This document shows positions 25,831-35,657 of a DNA stretch of 57,095 nt, one piece after another. Every line of letters begins with the position of its first letter. Positions within the stretch are counted from its first letter, which is position 1. Under the pieces are notes generated by a model that worked only from the letters and a program-made list of their open reading frames with translations, did no database searches and was not told the DNA's origin. Position numbers and translations under genes: made by a program. The DNA comes from Collinsella aerofaciens (GTDB taxonomy: Bacteria; Actinomycetota; Coriobacteriia; Coriobacteriales; Coriobacteriaceae), in NCBI RefSeq assembly GCF_028207065.1, contig NZ_JAQLFP010000015.1:1-57095 (forward strand). The letters run 5' to 3'.

Positions 25831-27114
25831 ATGCTTGATATCAAGTTTGTTCGCGAGAACCCCGATGCCATCGATGTCGCCATGGCTAACCGCCAGACGT
25901 CTTGGGATCGCGAGAAATTCTTTGAGCTCGACGACGAGCGTCGTGCCGTCATCACCGAGGTCGAGGAGCTTCAAGCCACGCGCAATGCCGAGTCCAAGAA
26001 GATCGGCGCCCTGATGAAGGAGGGCAAGAAGGACGAGGCCGAGGCCGCCAAAGAGGCCGTGCGCGCCGTCAACGAGAAGATTGACGGTCTGGCCGAGCGC
26101 CGCACCGCCCTCGAGCAGGAGCAGTACGACTTCATGGCTCACCTGCCCAACATTCCTTGCGAGGCCACGCCGTACGGCAAGGACGAGGACGAGAACATCG
26201 AGCGCCGTCGTTGGGGCACCCCGCGCGAGTTCGACTTCGACTTTAAGCCGCACTGGGATCTGGGCACCGATCTGGACATCCTCGACTTCGAGCGTGGCAA
26301 CAAGCTCTCCGGCAGCCGCTTCACCGTTCTCGGTGGCGCCGGCGCCCGCCTGGAGCGCGCCCTTATCAACTTCTTCCTGGACACGCACACGAGTCGTGGC
26401 TTTAAGGAGTGGTGGCCGCCCATCGTCGTCAAGCGTCAGACCATGTTCGGTACGGGTCAGCTGCCCAAGTTCGAGGACGACGCCTATCACGTCTCGGGCG
26501 ACAACTTCCTGATCCCCACCGCCGAGGTCGTGCTCACCAACCTGCACGCCGGTGAGGTCCTCGACGCCGATACCCTGCCGCGCCGCTACACCGCCTTCAC
26601 CCCCTGCTTCCGCGAGGAGGCCGGCTCCGCTGGTCGCGATACCCGCGGCATCATTCGCCAGCACGAGTTCGACAAGGTCGAGATGGTCAAGTTTGCCAAG
26701 CCGGAGGAGTCCGACGAGGAGCTCGAGAGTATGACCGCCGAGGCCGAGTTCCTGCTGCAGCAGCTGGGGCTTCCGTATCGCGTGATTAGCCTGTGCACCG
26801 GCGACCTGGGCTTCTCCGCCCGTCAGACCTACGACGTCGAGGTCTGGCTGCCGAGCTACAACGCCTACAAGGAGATCAGCTCCTGCTCCAACTGCGGTGA
26901 CTTCCAGGCCCGTCGCGCCAACATCAAGTATCGCGACCCCGAGAACTTCAAGGGTTCGCGCTATCTGCACACCCTCAACGGTTCCGGTCTGCCGGCTGGC
27001 CGTACCATGGCAGCCATTCTGGAGAACTACCAGAACGCCGACGGCACCATCACGATCCCCGAGGTTCTGCGTCCCTACATGGGCGGCCTCGAGAAGATCG
27101 AGCCGGTCGCGTAG
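25831..27114 (+). CDS. serS: Seryl-tRNA synthetase
   Basis: Class II synthetase, 427 residues. N-terminal antiparallel coiled coil (about 30-105) that grips the tRNA long arm; motif 2 [14 protein letters not shown], and motif 3 [17 protein letters not shown]. The ATG at 25831 has GGAGG upstream; an upstream ATG at 25804 adds only nine residues and lacks a ribosome site. Confidence 0.97.
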   Translation: MLDIKFVRENPDAIDVAMANRQTSWDREKFFELDDERRAVITEVEELQATRNAESKKIGALMKEGKKDEAEAAKEAVRAVNEKIDGLAERRTALEQEQYDFMAHLPNIPCEATPYGKDEDENIERRRWGTPREFDFDFKPHWDLGTDLDILDFERGNKLSGSRFTVLGGAGARLERALINFFLDTHTSRGFKEWWPPIVVKRQTMFGTGQLPKFEDDAYHVSGDNFLIPTAEVVLTNLHAGEVLDADTLPRRYTAFTPCFREEAGSAGRDTRGIIRQHEFDKVEMVKFAKPEESDEELESMTAEAEFLLQQLGLPYRVISLCTGDLGFSARQTYDVEVWLPSYNAYKEISSCSNCGDFQARRANIKYRDPENFKGSRYLHTLNGSGLPAGRTMAAILENYQNADGTITIPEVLRPYMGGLEKIEPVA

Positions 27115-27137
27115 ATTGGCTGCATAAGCGATTTGCT

Positions 27138-27166
27138 AGGGCACTCCTTTTTGGGGTGCCCTTTTT
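27138..27166 (+). terminator. Terminator after serS
   Basis: AGGGCACTCC / GGGTGCCCT stem followed by TTTTT. Confidence 0.85.
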
Positions 27167-27213
27167 GTGTGCGGCCATACCATGCTGTGCGGACAGCTCA
27201 ATAGAAAACACAC

Positions 27214-27252
27214 GAACAACTGTTCTGTATACAGCCATCTACCTGCTATGCT
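27214..27252 (+). promoter_or_regulatory. Promoter with a LexA-like box
   Basis: GAACAACTGTTC (27214-27225), preceded by C, fits the GAAC-N4-GTTC pattern of the Gram-positive/actinobacterial LexA box. It abuts the -35 region of a promoter with extended -10 TGC-TATGCT (27244-27252). A palindrome CTGTATACAG (27225-27234) overlaps it. Position would allow repression of the gene at 27286; LexA control is inferred. Confidence 0.45.
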
Positions 27253-27285
27253 TTTGCTAAATAAGAGCGAGAGAAAGGGGACGCG

Positions 27286-27663
27286 ATGGAGCTGTTTGAT
27301 GATCGGGTGGTTTTGTTTGAGAGCGACGAGGGCGGGGAGTACCTGCTTGTGACGTGTGAGCCGTCTGGCATGGGTGGCCTGGTGGTTCGACAGACGAGCG
27401 AGGGGCCGTTGACGCAATGGTGCTACGAGGAGTCGCCTCATGTGGTTGAGACGTTTGTGGCGCACGAGGGGCTTGTGGCCCTAGAGCATTTCTATGGGGT
27501 CCGGACATCTAATCAGGTTGCTCGCATGTTGAGCATCTCGTTTGCCGATTATGATTGTGCGCAGCGGGTGAGATCGCTCCTGAGGGAACTTGATGCTAAG
27601 TTTGACGTGATCGAAAAGCCAATCGATCGTACGGGGAATGGCGGTATATGCGGAGCAGCATGA
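27286..27663 (+). CDS. Hypothetical protein, 125 residues
   Basis: Not recognised. Soluble, acidic N-terminal half with a beta-rich look (VVLFESDEGGEYLLVTCEPS), then a helical C-terminal half (SISFADYDCAQRVRSLLREL). The ATG follows AAAGGGG at good distance. It stands alone between the serS terminator and tRNA-Arg. A possible LexA box in its promoter hints at damage-induced expression, unproven. Confidence 0.7.
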   Translation: MELFDDRVVLFESDEGGEYLLVTCEPSGMGGLVVRQTSEGPLTQWCYEESPHVVETFVAHEGLVALEHFYGVRTSNQVARMLSISFADYDCAQRVRSLLRELDAKFDVIEKPIDRTGNGGICGAA

Positions 27664-27699
27664 CAAGACTGCGTTCCACAAAAAAGTTTGAAATTGTGC

Positions 27700-27729
27700 T
27701 TGACTCCAATAAGCTAAAGTGGTTTTATA
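27700..27729 (+). promoter_or_regulatory. Promoter of tRNA-Arg
   Basis: TTGACT (27700-27705) then TTTATA (27724-27729) at 18 bases; the tRNA starts 12 bases later. Confidence 0.6.
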
Positions 27730-27740
27730 TGTCTTGCGCT

Positions 27741-27817
27741 GCGGCGTTACCTCAGCTGGATAGAGGGTCTGACTACGAATCAGAACGTCATAGGTTCGAA
27801 TCCTATACGCCGCACCA
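27741..27817 (+). tRNA. tRNA-Arg (anticodon ACG)
   Basis: Complete cloverleaf; acceptor GCGGCGT pairs with ACGCCGC, anticodon ACG at 27775-27777 (normally edited to ICG), CCA encoded. Confidence 0.97.
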
Positions 27818-28046
27818 TTTGAGATTAAAGCTCCCGGCAACGGGGGCTTTTCTTTTACGTAAGCACCGCATTGATTCGAACCTCGGTCGAGGCGCGGGCG
27901 TAAAGAAAACGCGGAGCGTTTTTAGCCCGCGGGCGAGCGCGCCGGCAGGCGGGCGAAGCCGGTGCGGATCCGCGCAGCGGATGCGCGGAATCCTATACGC
28001 CGCACCAATTGAAATTAAAGCCTCCGGCAACGGGGGCTTTTCTTTT
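27798..28046 (+). repeat. tRNA tail-duplication unit at tRNA-Arg
   Basis: Tail plus terminator (27798-27856) recur at 27988-28046, offset 190, with 55 of 59 bases equal. Between them: inverted T-arm copy (GATTCGAACCT, 27873-27883), H1 (AAAACGC gga GCGTTTT, 27906-27922) enclosed by an outer GCGGGC / GCCCGC stem, and H3 (ATCCGC gca GCGGAT, 27968-27982) next to the second tail. Confidence 0.85.
27829..27856 (+). terminator. Terminator of tRNA-Arg
   Basis: AGCTCCC / GGGGGCT stem followed by TTTCTTTT; a variant copy follows at 28019-28046. Confidence 0.8.
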
Positions 28047-28170
28047 GCGCCAGCTTGAGTGCTTTCGTCCAAAGGGACGATTTCCTGTCGACTCGTGTAA
28101 GATTCCGAGTAGATGTCGCGACTTATTCGCGACCACTCCTTCTTCAAGCGACCGATCAGGGTGATATTTC

Positions 28171-30612
28171 GTGGCAGAGCGTCCGACATACAAGCTCAGG
28201 TTTCTCGATCCCAAGAAGCGCTTTCCGGCGATGCCCGAGCAGCCTGCGGGACGCTCATATGGCGTGGTCTGGAAACTCTTTGGCGAGGATCGGCATGAAT
28301 CTTGTTATGTCGTCGAATTTGTTGGCAAAAGCCATGTGTCGCTTTTGGGCTACGTAAGCGTTTCGGGTGAGGTGTACAAGGTGGACCGCCCCGTTAGCGA
28401 GGCTCCGCTGCCCAACGATCCCGATATGGAACTCGTCCTTGACGAGTCGGACTCCGGTATTGGTGAGATTGTGGTTCGGGGAGCCAACGGCACAATGCGC
28501 GCGTGCGCGCGAACCGTCGGCTCTCCCGAAGGTCTCATGCGCGAACAGTCCGAACACGAGACATGGAATTCGGCCCGCTCCCTTCCTTACGGCGAGTTCA
28601 TGGCATCGATGTTCCTGCGCTACGTGATATTCACTGACTCCGAAAATACCATTGCGAGCACGGCGGACGCCGACGGACTCGACGAGGGTATGCAAAACGT
28701 TGTCGACAAGATCAAGCTCGTAAAGTTGCCCGAGCCGGTCGAGGTGTTTTTGGGCTTTAACACGGCACCGCTCCCCGATGCTATCGAGACGCTGCTTTAC
28801 CGCGTTGACCATGCCGAGAATCCGAGCGGTATCGAGCGTTATGCCGCCGCCCTTATGAGTGAAATTGACTTGCCCCGCTTGCGCACCATCGCCGCTAAGT
28901 CCGAGATGAGCCTGGCTCGCATTGATCGCTCAAAGCTTTTCTATCTCAATTTTGATCGTAGTCTGCTAGACCAGGACGAGATTGACACGCTGCTCGCCAT
29001 CGAGTGCCGTCTCAACCGCCTCTCCGGCATCCTTGAGCGCATCGGGGCTGGATTGGTCCCCGCGGCCTCGTCGCCGAGCCTTGAGGGCTGCGCGCTCTTT
29101 GATGCGTGGCATATCGCTAAGACGACCAACGATGTTCCTCGACTGCTCGATACGGCCTCGAGCGATAACCCGTGGGGCGAACCGGGTACGGTGGCTTGCC
29201 AGCCGGGCGGTGAGTGGGATGTGCGTACCCGCTTCGCGCGTATTGTCGAGGCCCTTAACGTGGTCACGCGGCTCGACTATACCTATCGGGCAAACGTTGC
29301 CGAGGGGATTATGCTCGTTCGGTTTGGGCAGTCTGTCGTTGATGCCATGCCGCAACGTGAATACGACGCTCAAGATGACGCCTGGCACGAGCTGGACGAG
29401 GACACGCGCACTATCTGGGCCGCGGAGCACGATGCGCGCGTGGCGCTCACGCTTGCGGCAGCGTGTTTTGCCGCGGGCACCTGCATCACGCGCTGCTATG
29501 TGCAGATTGCTGCTCCCGACAGTGAGCAGGGCGAGCGCGTTGTTGCAACGTATTTCTTTGGGCGCGCGGCCTATCTGGCCGATTGCGTGCCTGTCGCCAA
29601 GGATCTTGAGAGCATGGACATGGACGATATGCCGTGCAAGCGTGTGCTTGAGGCATATGAGTCAACCGCTCCGGAGACGATTGAACCTGCGGAGGTTCAT
29701 GCTCGTCCGCGTGATGACCATCGCATGCTGCCGCCGGCGCTGCGCGATCTGCTGCTTGCCGATACGGCTGACGAGCTGGAGGTCATGGAAGAGGACGACG
29801 ACCCATACGTGGCCCGTGTTGTTGAATTGCGCGAGCAGGCAAAAGTCGACCGTACAGGTGCTTTTGAAGGCTTTTCCCGTCTTGTTGAGGAGTTGGAGGC
29901 TAAGTGCGCCGTCGCCGAGCTTTTGGCGACAGGTCCGGTTCAAACGCAGTTTTGCGATAACCAGCTGGTGCGCATGGTGCTACCGGTGTTGGAAGAAGAC
30001 CGCTCTGTGCGAATCCTTCGTGCGCCCGATGCGCTGTACTTTGCCCAGCACGAGATCTGCAGTTTTTACGCCGAGCAAGAGGACTTTGAACGAGCACTGC
30101 CCGAGGTGCGCCATCTTTACGATCTGGCGCGCTCGTCCATGCAGTCGCATTTTGCGCTCATCAACGTGCTCGCGCGTCTGGAGCGCTTTGACGAGATTAT
30201 CGAGGTGGCGCGCCACGGCCTACGTATTGCCAGCGATCGTTCTGCAATCGGCTACCTGTTCTATCGCTTGGCGTTTGCCTATTGGAATTGCGATCAGCTC
30301 GACCTGGCGCTGGCTTGTTACCGTCTGGTGCCGCGCGGCGAGGAGTCGGGCAGCAGCGCGCTGGAAGAAATGCAGGGCCTTATGAACGAGATGGGCGTCA
30401 GCGAGCCTCCGACGTTCGAGGAAGCGGTCGAGACCATCCACAAGGCTGGACTAGAGCTGCCGCCAGTGTCCGCCGTGACGAATCAGCTGGCAGATGCCGC
30501 TGTGCAACTGGTCGACAACGGTTTCTTTTTCCTGGCGCGCGGTTGTATCTTCCAAATGTGGCGCACCATGGGCAACGACGAGCTCGGCTCCCTCAACCGC
30601 TCGCTGGGGTAG
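28171..30612 (+). CDS. Large hypothetical protein with C-terminal TPR-like repeats
   Basis: 813 residues, not recognised. No signal peptide or membrane helix. The N-terminal 100 residues look beta-rich; the middle is mixed; the C-terminal 220 residues are helical with TPR-like pairs (FYAEQEDFERALPEVRHLY, then FALINVLARLERFDEIIEV, then LAFAYWNCDQLDLALACYR). A protein-protein scaffold is plausible. GTG start with AGGGTGA upstream. It lies between two tRNA units and has no operon partner. Confidence 0.75.
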   Translation: MAERPTYKLRFLDPKKRFPAMPEQPAGRSYGVVWKLFGEDRHESCYVVEFVGKSHVSLLGYVSVSGEVYKVDRPVSEAPLPNDPDMELVLDESDSGIGEIVVRGANGTMRACARTVGSPEGLMREQSEHETWNSARSLPYGEFMASMFLRYVIFTDSENTIASTADADGLDEGMQNVVDKIKLVKLPEPVEVFLGFNTAPLPDAIETLLYRVDHAENPSGIERYAAALMSEIDLPRLRTIAAKSEMSLARIDRSKLFYLNFDRSLLDQDEIDTLLAIECRLNRLSGILERIGAGLVPAASSPSLEGCALFDAWHIAKTTNDVPRLLDTASSDNPWGEPGTVACQPGGEWDVRTRFARIVEALNVVTRLDYTYRANVAEGIMLVRFGQSVVDAMPQREYDAQDDAWHELDEDTRTIWAAEHDARVALTLAAACFAAGTCITRCYVQIAAPDSEQGERVVATYFFGRAAYLADCVPVAKDLESMDMDDMPCKRVLEAYESTAPETIEPAEVHARPRDDHRMLPPALRDLLLADTADELEVMEEDDDPYVARVVELREQAKVDRTGAFEGFSRLVEELEAKCAVAELLATGPVQTQFCDNQLVRMVLPVLEEDRSVRILRAPDALYFAQHEICSFYAEQEDFERALPEVRHLYDLARSSMQSHFALINVLARLERFDEIIEVARHGLRIASDRSAIGYLFYRLAFAYWNCDQLDLALACYRLVPRGEESGSSALEEMQGLMNEMGVSEPPTFEEAVETIHKAGLELPPVSAVTNQLADAAVQLVDNGFFFLARGCIFQMWRTMGNDELGSLNRSLG

Positions 30613-30661
30613 GCGAAGCTTTCAAGAAGGAAAGGCTGCTAGGCAATTAGAAAATTTCCTC

Positions 30662-30690
30662 TTGCTCATCCTTGGCTGTTTGGTTACTAT
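30662..30690 (+). promoter_or_regulatory. Promoter of tRNA-Ser
   Basis: TTGCTC (30662-30667), 17-base spacer, TACTAT (30685-30690). Confidence 0.65.
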
Positions 30691-30704
30691 AGAACGGCTG
30701 TTAC

Positions 30705-30795
30705 GGAGAGCTGACCGAGAGGCCGAAGGTGCTCGCCTGCTAAGCGAGTATGCCCCAAAAGGGCATCTGGGGTTCGAATCCCCAGCTCTCCGCCA
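30705..30795 (+). tRNA. tRNA-Ser (anticodon GCT)
   Basis: Type II tRNA with long variable arm; acceptor GGAGAGC pairs with GCTCTCC, anticodon GCT at 30739-30741, discriminator G, CCA encoded. Confidence 0.97.
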
Positions 30796-31054
30796 GTATG
30801 ACTTGAAAGAAGGGTCCCATTTGGGGCCCTTTTTTGTGCGGAGAAAGGAGGCTGGGGATTCGAACCCGAGAGGGCACGGGCGTTAAGCAAACGCGAAAGC
30901 GTTTGTAGCCCGTGGGCGAAAAGCCGCCAGGTTTTGAAGCCGGAGGGCATGCGCAGCATGCCCGGACATCCCCAGCTCTCCGCCAGTAAGACTTTAAAGA
31001 AGGATTCCGAAAGGGACCCTTTTTTAGTTGAACCACGTTAGCTGGGGATTCGAA
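30778..31054 (+). repeat. tRNA tail-duplication unit at tRNA-Ser, with a third partial copy
   Basis: Tail plus terminator (30778-30835) recur at 30968-31025, offset 190. Between them: inverted tail (GCTGGGGATTCGAACCC, 30851-30867, preceded by CGGAGA from the acceptor), H1 (AAACGC gaaa GCGTTT, 30889-30904) inside an ACGGGC / GCCCGT stem, and H3 (GGGCATGC gca GCATGCCC, 30945-30963). After the second terminator another inverted tail begins (GCTGGGGATTCGAA, 31041-31054) and then stops. The two terminators differ in stem sequence but both keep the hairpin and T-run. Confidence 0.87.
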
Positions 31055-31058
31055 TCTC

Positions 31059-31092
31059 AAAAAAAGGAGGCATCCTTTCGGACGCCTCCTTT
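31059..31092 (-). terminator. Terminator of the D,D-carboxypeptidase gene
   Basis: GGAGGC / GCCTCC stem flanked by A-run and T-run, so it works best on the minus strand (TTTTTTT) and possibly both ways. Confidence 0.8.
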
Positions 31093-31116
31093 CAGTGGAC
31101 TTATTATTCTTGCGCC

Positions 31117-32457
31117 CTACACCTCGGGCGCCTTGGCGACGGTCTCGCTTTCTGCCGTGAGTGGGCGGTTGTCGATGCGACGGCCCAAGCGATCGAGCTT
31201 CACGAGCAGCCATTCAATGGGATTCGGCCCTGCGCCTTCCTCGTCGGCAACCAGGTCCATGACGGCGATCTTGGTGCCGTCCTGCTTGAGCGTAACGCTG
31301 CCCACCTTGTCGCCCACATGCACCGTGCCCGAAAGATCGTCGTAGCTAACCTTTTCGGTCACCTCGCCGGCAAGGGAAAACACGGTCGCTTGCGCCGTAG
31401 GATCGGCGAGCGTGGCGTCGATCGTCTTATCCGTCCAGTCGGTTTGGCCAATGCGCGCCATAAGTGGGTTGCCGTTGGCGGTCTTTTCCTGCGTGTTGGC
31501 GATTGCGACCGTCACCTTGTGACCGTAGTACCAATTGGCAAGGGTTGCGGTATCGGTAAAGCGCTGGTCGGTGGTGGTGGAGTTCAAAACGACGGTGTAG
31601 ATCTCGTCGCCATCGCGGTTGTAGGCACCCGTAAAGCAATAGCCTGCATCATCGGTGGTGCCGGTCTTGCCACCGATGTTGCCATCTTGGCCTAGCAAAT
31701 AGTTATGCGTGTCCATGGAATGCGAATGGTCGGTGCCGTCGGCGCCCGTGACCTCGATCCAGGAATCTTCGCTCGCTACGACCTCGCGGATCGTGTCGTT
31801 TTTCATGGCCTCCTGCATCATCAGCGCTACGTCGTGTGCGGTTGAGTGCATATCACCAGCCCACTCATCAAAGTCCAGACCATGCGGGTTTTCAAAAAGC
31901 GTGCCGGTGCAACCGAGCTTCTTAGCGCGCTCGTTCATGGCTTTCACAAATGTTGCCTCGGCGTCTTTGGTCTTAGGGTCGATCTTCTTGCCCACATATT
32001 CGGCGAGCACGATGGCGGCGTCGTTGCCCGAGGGAATCATCAGGCCGCGCAGTGCCTGCTTCACGGTGAGCTCGTCGCCTTCGAGTAGGCCGGCTGTTGA
32101 ATTGCCCACGGTGGCTGCGGCGTTGCTCACCGTGGCCTTCTCGTCCATCTTGCAATTCTCGACGGTTAGGATTGCGGTCATGACCTTGGTGATCGAGGCA
32201 ATCTTGACCTGCTCATCGGCGCCGCGGGCATAGTAGACGGTGCCGTCTTTGCCCATGACGAGGGCATTGGTCGCATCGATATCGGGCAGGTTTTCGGCCG
32301 TGATGCCGCGCGCATCGGCGGTTTTGCCGCAAACATTGTCGGTCGTGAGTACTTGGGCGCCGGCGACGGTGGGCACGCCAGCGGCAAGGGCGATAGCGCA
32401 GACAAAGCCGGCGGCAAGCTGGGCTGAGCGCTTTGCAAAAGAGGTGAGGGACTTCAC
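31117..32457 (-). CDS. dacA: D-alanyl-D-alanine carboxypeptidase (PBP5/DacA family)
   Basis: Penicillin-binding S11 peptidase that trims D-Ala from peptidoglycan stem peptides; 446 residues. Catalytic motifs: SITK (S88-K91), SGN (143-145) and KTGT (GGKTGTTDD). An N-terminal signal peptide (SAQLAAGFVCAIALAAG, cleaved near AGA) exports it. A PBP5-like C-terminal domain follows; no strong C-terminal membrane helix is obvious. The GTG at 32457 is preferred because a TATACT promoter box (32497-32502, minus strand) lies between it and the earlier ATG. Divergent from a VanR-like regulator. Confidence 0.9.
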   Translation of the reverse strand: MKSLTSFAKRSAQLAAGFVCAIALAAGVPTVAGAQVLTTDNVCGKTADARGITAENLPDIDATNALVMGKDGTVYYARGADEQVKIASITKVMTAILTVENCKMDEKATVSNAAATVGNSTAGLLEGDELTVKQALRGLMIPSGNDAAIVLAEYVGKKIDPKTKDAEATFVKAMNERAKKLGCTGTLFENPHGLDFDEWAGDMHSTAHDVALMMQEAMKNDTIREVVASEDSWIEVTGADGTDHSHSMDTHNYLLGQDGNIGGKTGTTDDAGYCFTGAYNRDGDEIYTVVLNSTTTDQRFTDTATLANWYYGHKVTVAIANTQEKTANGNPLMARIGQTDWTDKTIDATLADPTAQATVFSLAGEVTEKVSYDDLSGTVHVGDKVGSVTLKQDGTKIAVMDLVADEEGAGPNPIEWLLVKLDRLGRRIDNRPLTAESETVAKAPEV

Positions 32458-32573
32458 GGATTTCGCTTTCGACGGGATGGTCTCTTCTGGAACTAGAGTA
32501 TATCGTTTGCCGGCGTCGGCGATCATCGCGTGCGTGCGTGGCCCACATCCGCGCCCGAACGGGCACAAGGGTG

Positions 32574-32589
32574 CTTAAGGCCGACTTAA
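32574..32589 (+). promoter_or_regulatory. 11-bp-spaced direct repeat upstream of the VanR-like gene
   Basis: CTTAA at 32574-32578 and again at 32585-32589, one helical turn apart, in the divergent dacA/response-regulator region. OmpR/PhoB-class regulators bind such direct repeats. Candidate autoregulatory site that could also act on dacA. Confidence 0.4.
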
Positions 32590-32654
32590 TCACCCACGCT
32601 TGTTGTGTGTGGCGTGCGTCGCCTCGGGCATAATGGAGCGCGAGAGGAGCACGC

Positions 32655-33350
32655 ATGAACGAGCGCATTTTGGTAGTTGATGACGAGAAGGCCATCGCCG
32701 ACTTGGTTGGTATCTACCTTACAAAAGAGGGCTTTGATGTCCAGATTGCCTATAGCGGGGCCGATGCTGCCAAGGCAATCCTGGAGCAGGAGTTCGATCT
32801 GGCACTGTTGGATGTCATGCTGCCCGATATCGATGGCTTTGAGCTACTGCGTACGATCCGTTTCAGCCATACCTATCCTGTGATCATGCTGACGGCGCGC
32901 GATGCCCAGCAAGACAAGATCGAGGGCCTTTCGCTTGGCGCGGACGATTACGTGGTTAAGCCGTTCCGTCCGCTGGAGCTCATCGCGCGCGTGCACGCTC
33001 AGCTTCGCCGCTACACCAGCTACGGTAGCCGCTCGCAGGCGGCCGAGTCGCCGACCATCCAGCTCGACGGCCTGGAGATCAACCGCGATGCTCGTTCCGT
33101 AACGGTGGACGGTGCACCGGTACGCCTCACGCCCATCGAGTATTCCATCTTGCTGTATCTGGTTGAGCATCGCGGCAGCGTGGTAGCCGTGGAGGATCTG
33201 TTCCGCGCGGTGTGGAACGAGGATTTTATGCCCGGCTCCAACAATACGGTGATGGTGCACATCCGCCATCTGCGCGAAAAGATCGGCGACGATGCTCAAA
33301 AGCCGCGCTTTATCAAAAACGTCTGGGGCGTCGGCTACATAATCGAATAA
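32655..33350 (+). CDS. VanR-like response regulator (OmpR family)
   Basis: 231 residues: receiver domain with phospho-acceptor D53 (LLDVMLPD) and Lys in VVKPFRPLEL, then an OmpR-type winged helix (TPIEYSILLYLVEHRGSVVAVEDLF). The pattern TYPVIMLTARDAQQDKIEGL and KPFRPLELIARVHAQLRRY is close to VanR of vancomycin operons. RBS GAGGAG. Cotranscribed with the kinase that follows. No vanHAX genes are in the window. Confidence 0.88.
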   Translation: MNERILVVDDEKAIADLVGIYLTKEGFDVQIAYSGADAAKAILEQEFDLALLDVMLPDIDGFELLRTIRFSHTYPVIMLTARDAQQDKIEGLSLGADDYVVKPFRPLELIARVHAQLRRYTSYGSRSQAAESPTIQLDGLEINRDARSVTVDGAPVRLTPIEYSILLYLVEHRGSVVAVEDLFRAVWNEDFMPGSNNTVMVHIRHLREKIGDDAQKPRFIKNVWGVGYIIE

Positions 33351-33375
33351 CGCCTTTGGTGGTGGGGAAGTGGAT

Positions 33376-34614
33376 ATGACAAAAGACGATAGGCGGGTAT
33401 TCGAGGTGCCCGATCGACTCTTTGAATACATAAGGGCGGTCGTCGACAATCGCGCGCTTGCGACGGTGCTGCTCTTTTCGCTGAGTCTGCTACTCATTGG
33501 CATTGACAATATCGTTGGCATCCTGGCAGTTCTGCTTATTGGCTTCTTGCTGATCGATCGATTTGAAATCGTTCGCCGCTGCGTGGTAATCGGCGGTGCC
33601 GCGTGGACGATTGCGCTGGCGATCGGGGCCATGGCGCTTGGCGGTATTGGCGAGCCCGTGTTCTTTGACGCCGCCTTTGTATTCAACATGCTCGGCTTTG
33701 TGCTGGCGCTTGCCGTGTGCGTCCTGTTCTTTTGCGGACGCGCCCTGTATTACCAGGGTTATGAGCAGGGCGAGCGGCATGCCGACCGCGTGATCGCCGC
33801 CCGTATTCAGGACCGTCTGATCGATAGCCCCGACACGTGGGATACCATCGACGGCGACTTTCTCGAGGTCGAGGGCGCGCTCAATCGGGCGCGCGATTGC
33901 GAGCGTAAGGTTCAACAGGCCCTGCGCGACGAATCGCATCGCAAAGATGACCTGGTTACGTACCTGGCGCACGACCTGCGCACGCCGCTCGCCAGCGTGG
34001 TGGGCTATCTTTCGCTCCTGCAGGAGGCTCCCGATTTGCCGCTTGAGCAGCGTGCACGCTTTACGGGCGTGGCGCTCGACAAGGCCCATCGGCTCGACGC
34101 GCTCATCGAGGAGTTCTTTGACATCACGCGTTTCGATTTCCACGATATCGTGCTTACCCGCGCCTACGTCGATTTGGGGCTATTGCTGGCGCAGGTGGCC
34201 GACGAGTTCTATCCCATTCTCAACGAACAGCACAAGGAAGCCCAAGTTGATATCTGCGAGGACCTGACGGTACTCGTGGACGGCGACAAGATGGCTCGCG
34301 TATTCAACAACATCATGAAAAACGCCGTTGCCTATAGCTATGAAGGCTCGATGATCACGATTGAGGCCAGGCGCCAAGACGATGGCGGCGTGCGCGTACG
34401 ATTTATAAACCAGGGCGATCCGATCCCTGCGGCAAAGCTCAAGGTGATCTTTGAGAAGTTCTATCGCCTGGATGCGGCGCGTGCAACCAATCGCGGTGGC
34501 GCCGGTCTGGGCCTTGCTATTGCCAAGGAGATCATCGCGGCACACGGCGGTACCGTTGCATGTGAATCGACGCCCGAACACACGATATTCACCATCGAGC
34601 TGCCCGCCGCATAG
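33376..34614 (+). CDS. VanS-like sensor histidine kinase
   Basis: 412 residues. Four hydrophobic segments lie in the first 130 residues with little extracellular sequence, unlike VanS with a clear outer loop. The HisKA block reads DDLVTYLAHDLRTPLASVVG with H199, and EEFFDITRF follows as in VanS. The ATPase domain has NNIMKNAVAYS and GGAGLGLAIAKEI. Start ATG 33376 (GGGGA upstream) rather than GTG 33370. Pair with the upstream regulator. Confidence 0.87.
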   Translation: MTKDDRRVFEVPDRLFEYIRAVVDNRALATVLLFSLSLLLIGIDNIVGILAVLLIGFLLIDRFEIVRRCVVIGGAAWTIALAIGAMALGGIGEPVFFDAAFVFNMLGFVLALAVCVLFFCGRALYYQGYEQGERHADRVIAARIQDRLIDSPDTWDTIDGDFLEVEGALNRARDCERKVQQALRDESHRKDDLVTYLAHDLRTPLASVVGYLSLLQEAPDLPLEQRARFTGVALDKAHRLDALIEEFFDITRFDFHDIVLTRAYVDLGLLLAQVADEFYPILNEQHKEAQVDICEDLTVLVDGDKMARVFNNIMKNAVAYSYEGSMITIEARRQDDGGVRVRFINQGDPIPAAKLKVIFEKFYRLDAARATNRGGAGLGLAIAKEIIAAHGGTVACESTPEHTIFTIELPAA

Positions 34615-34717
34615 CCAGCGTGCCCTTACAAACACTTGACAATGTGCTCACGTGCGTATGAGCCGCGATTCCTACTATCGATACTGCTGAATTGATATCG
34701 ATATGGAGGTATGCGGT

Positions 34718-35593
<876 letters not shown>

Positions 35594-35657
35594 CGCTGTC
35601 TTTTACAGGTGCTTTTAGGGTTAAGATGCGGTCATATCGGCCGCAAAGGGGTTCAAC

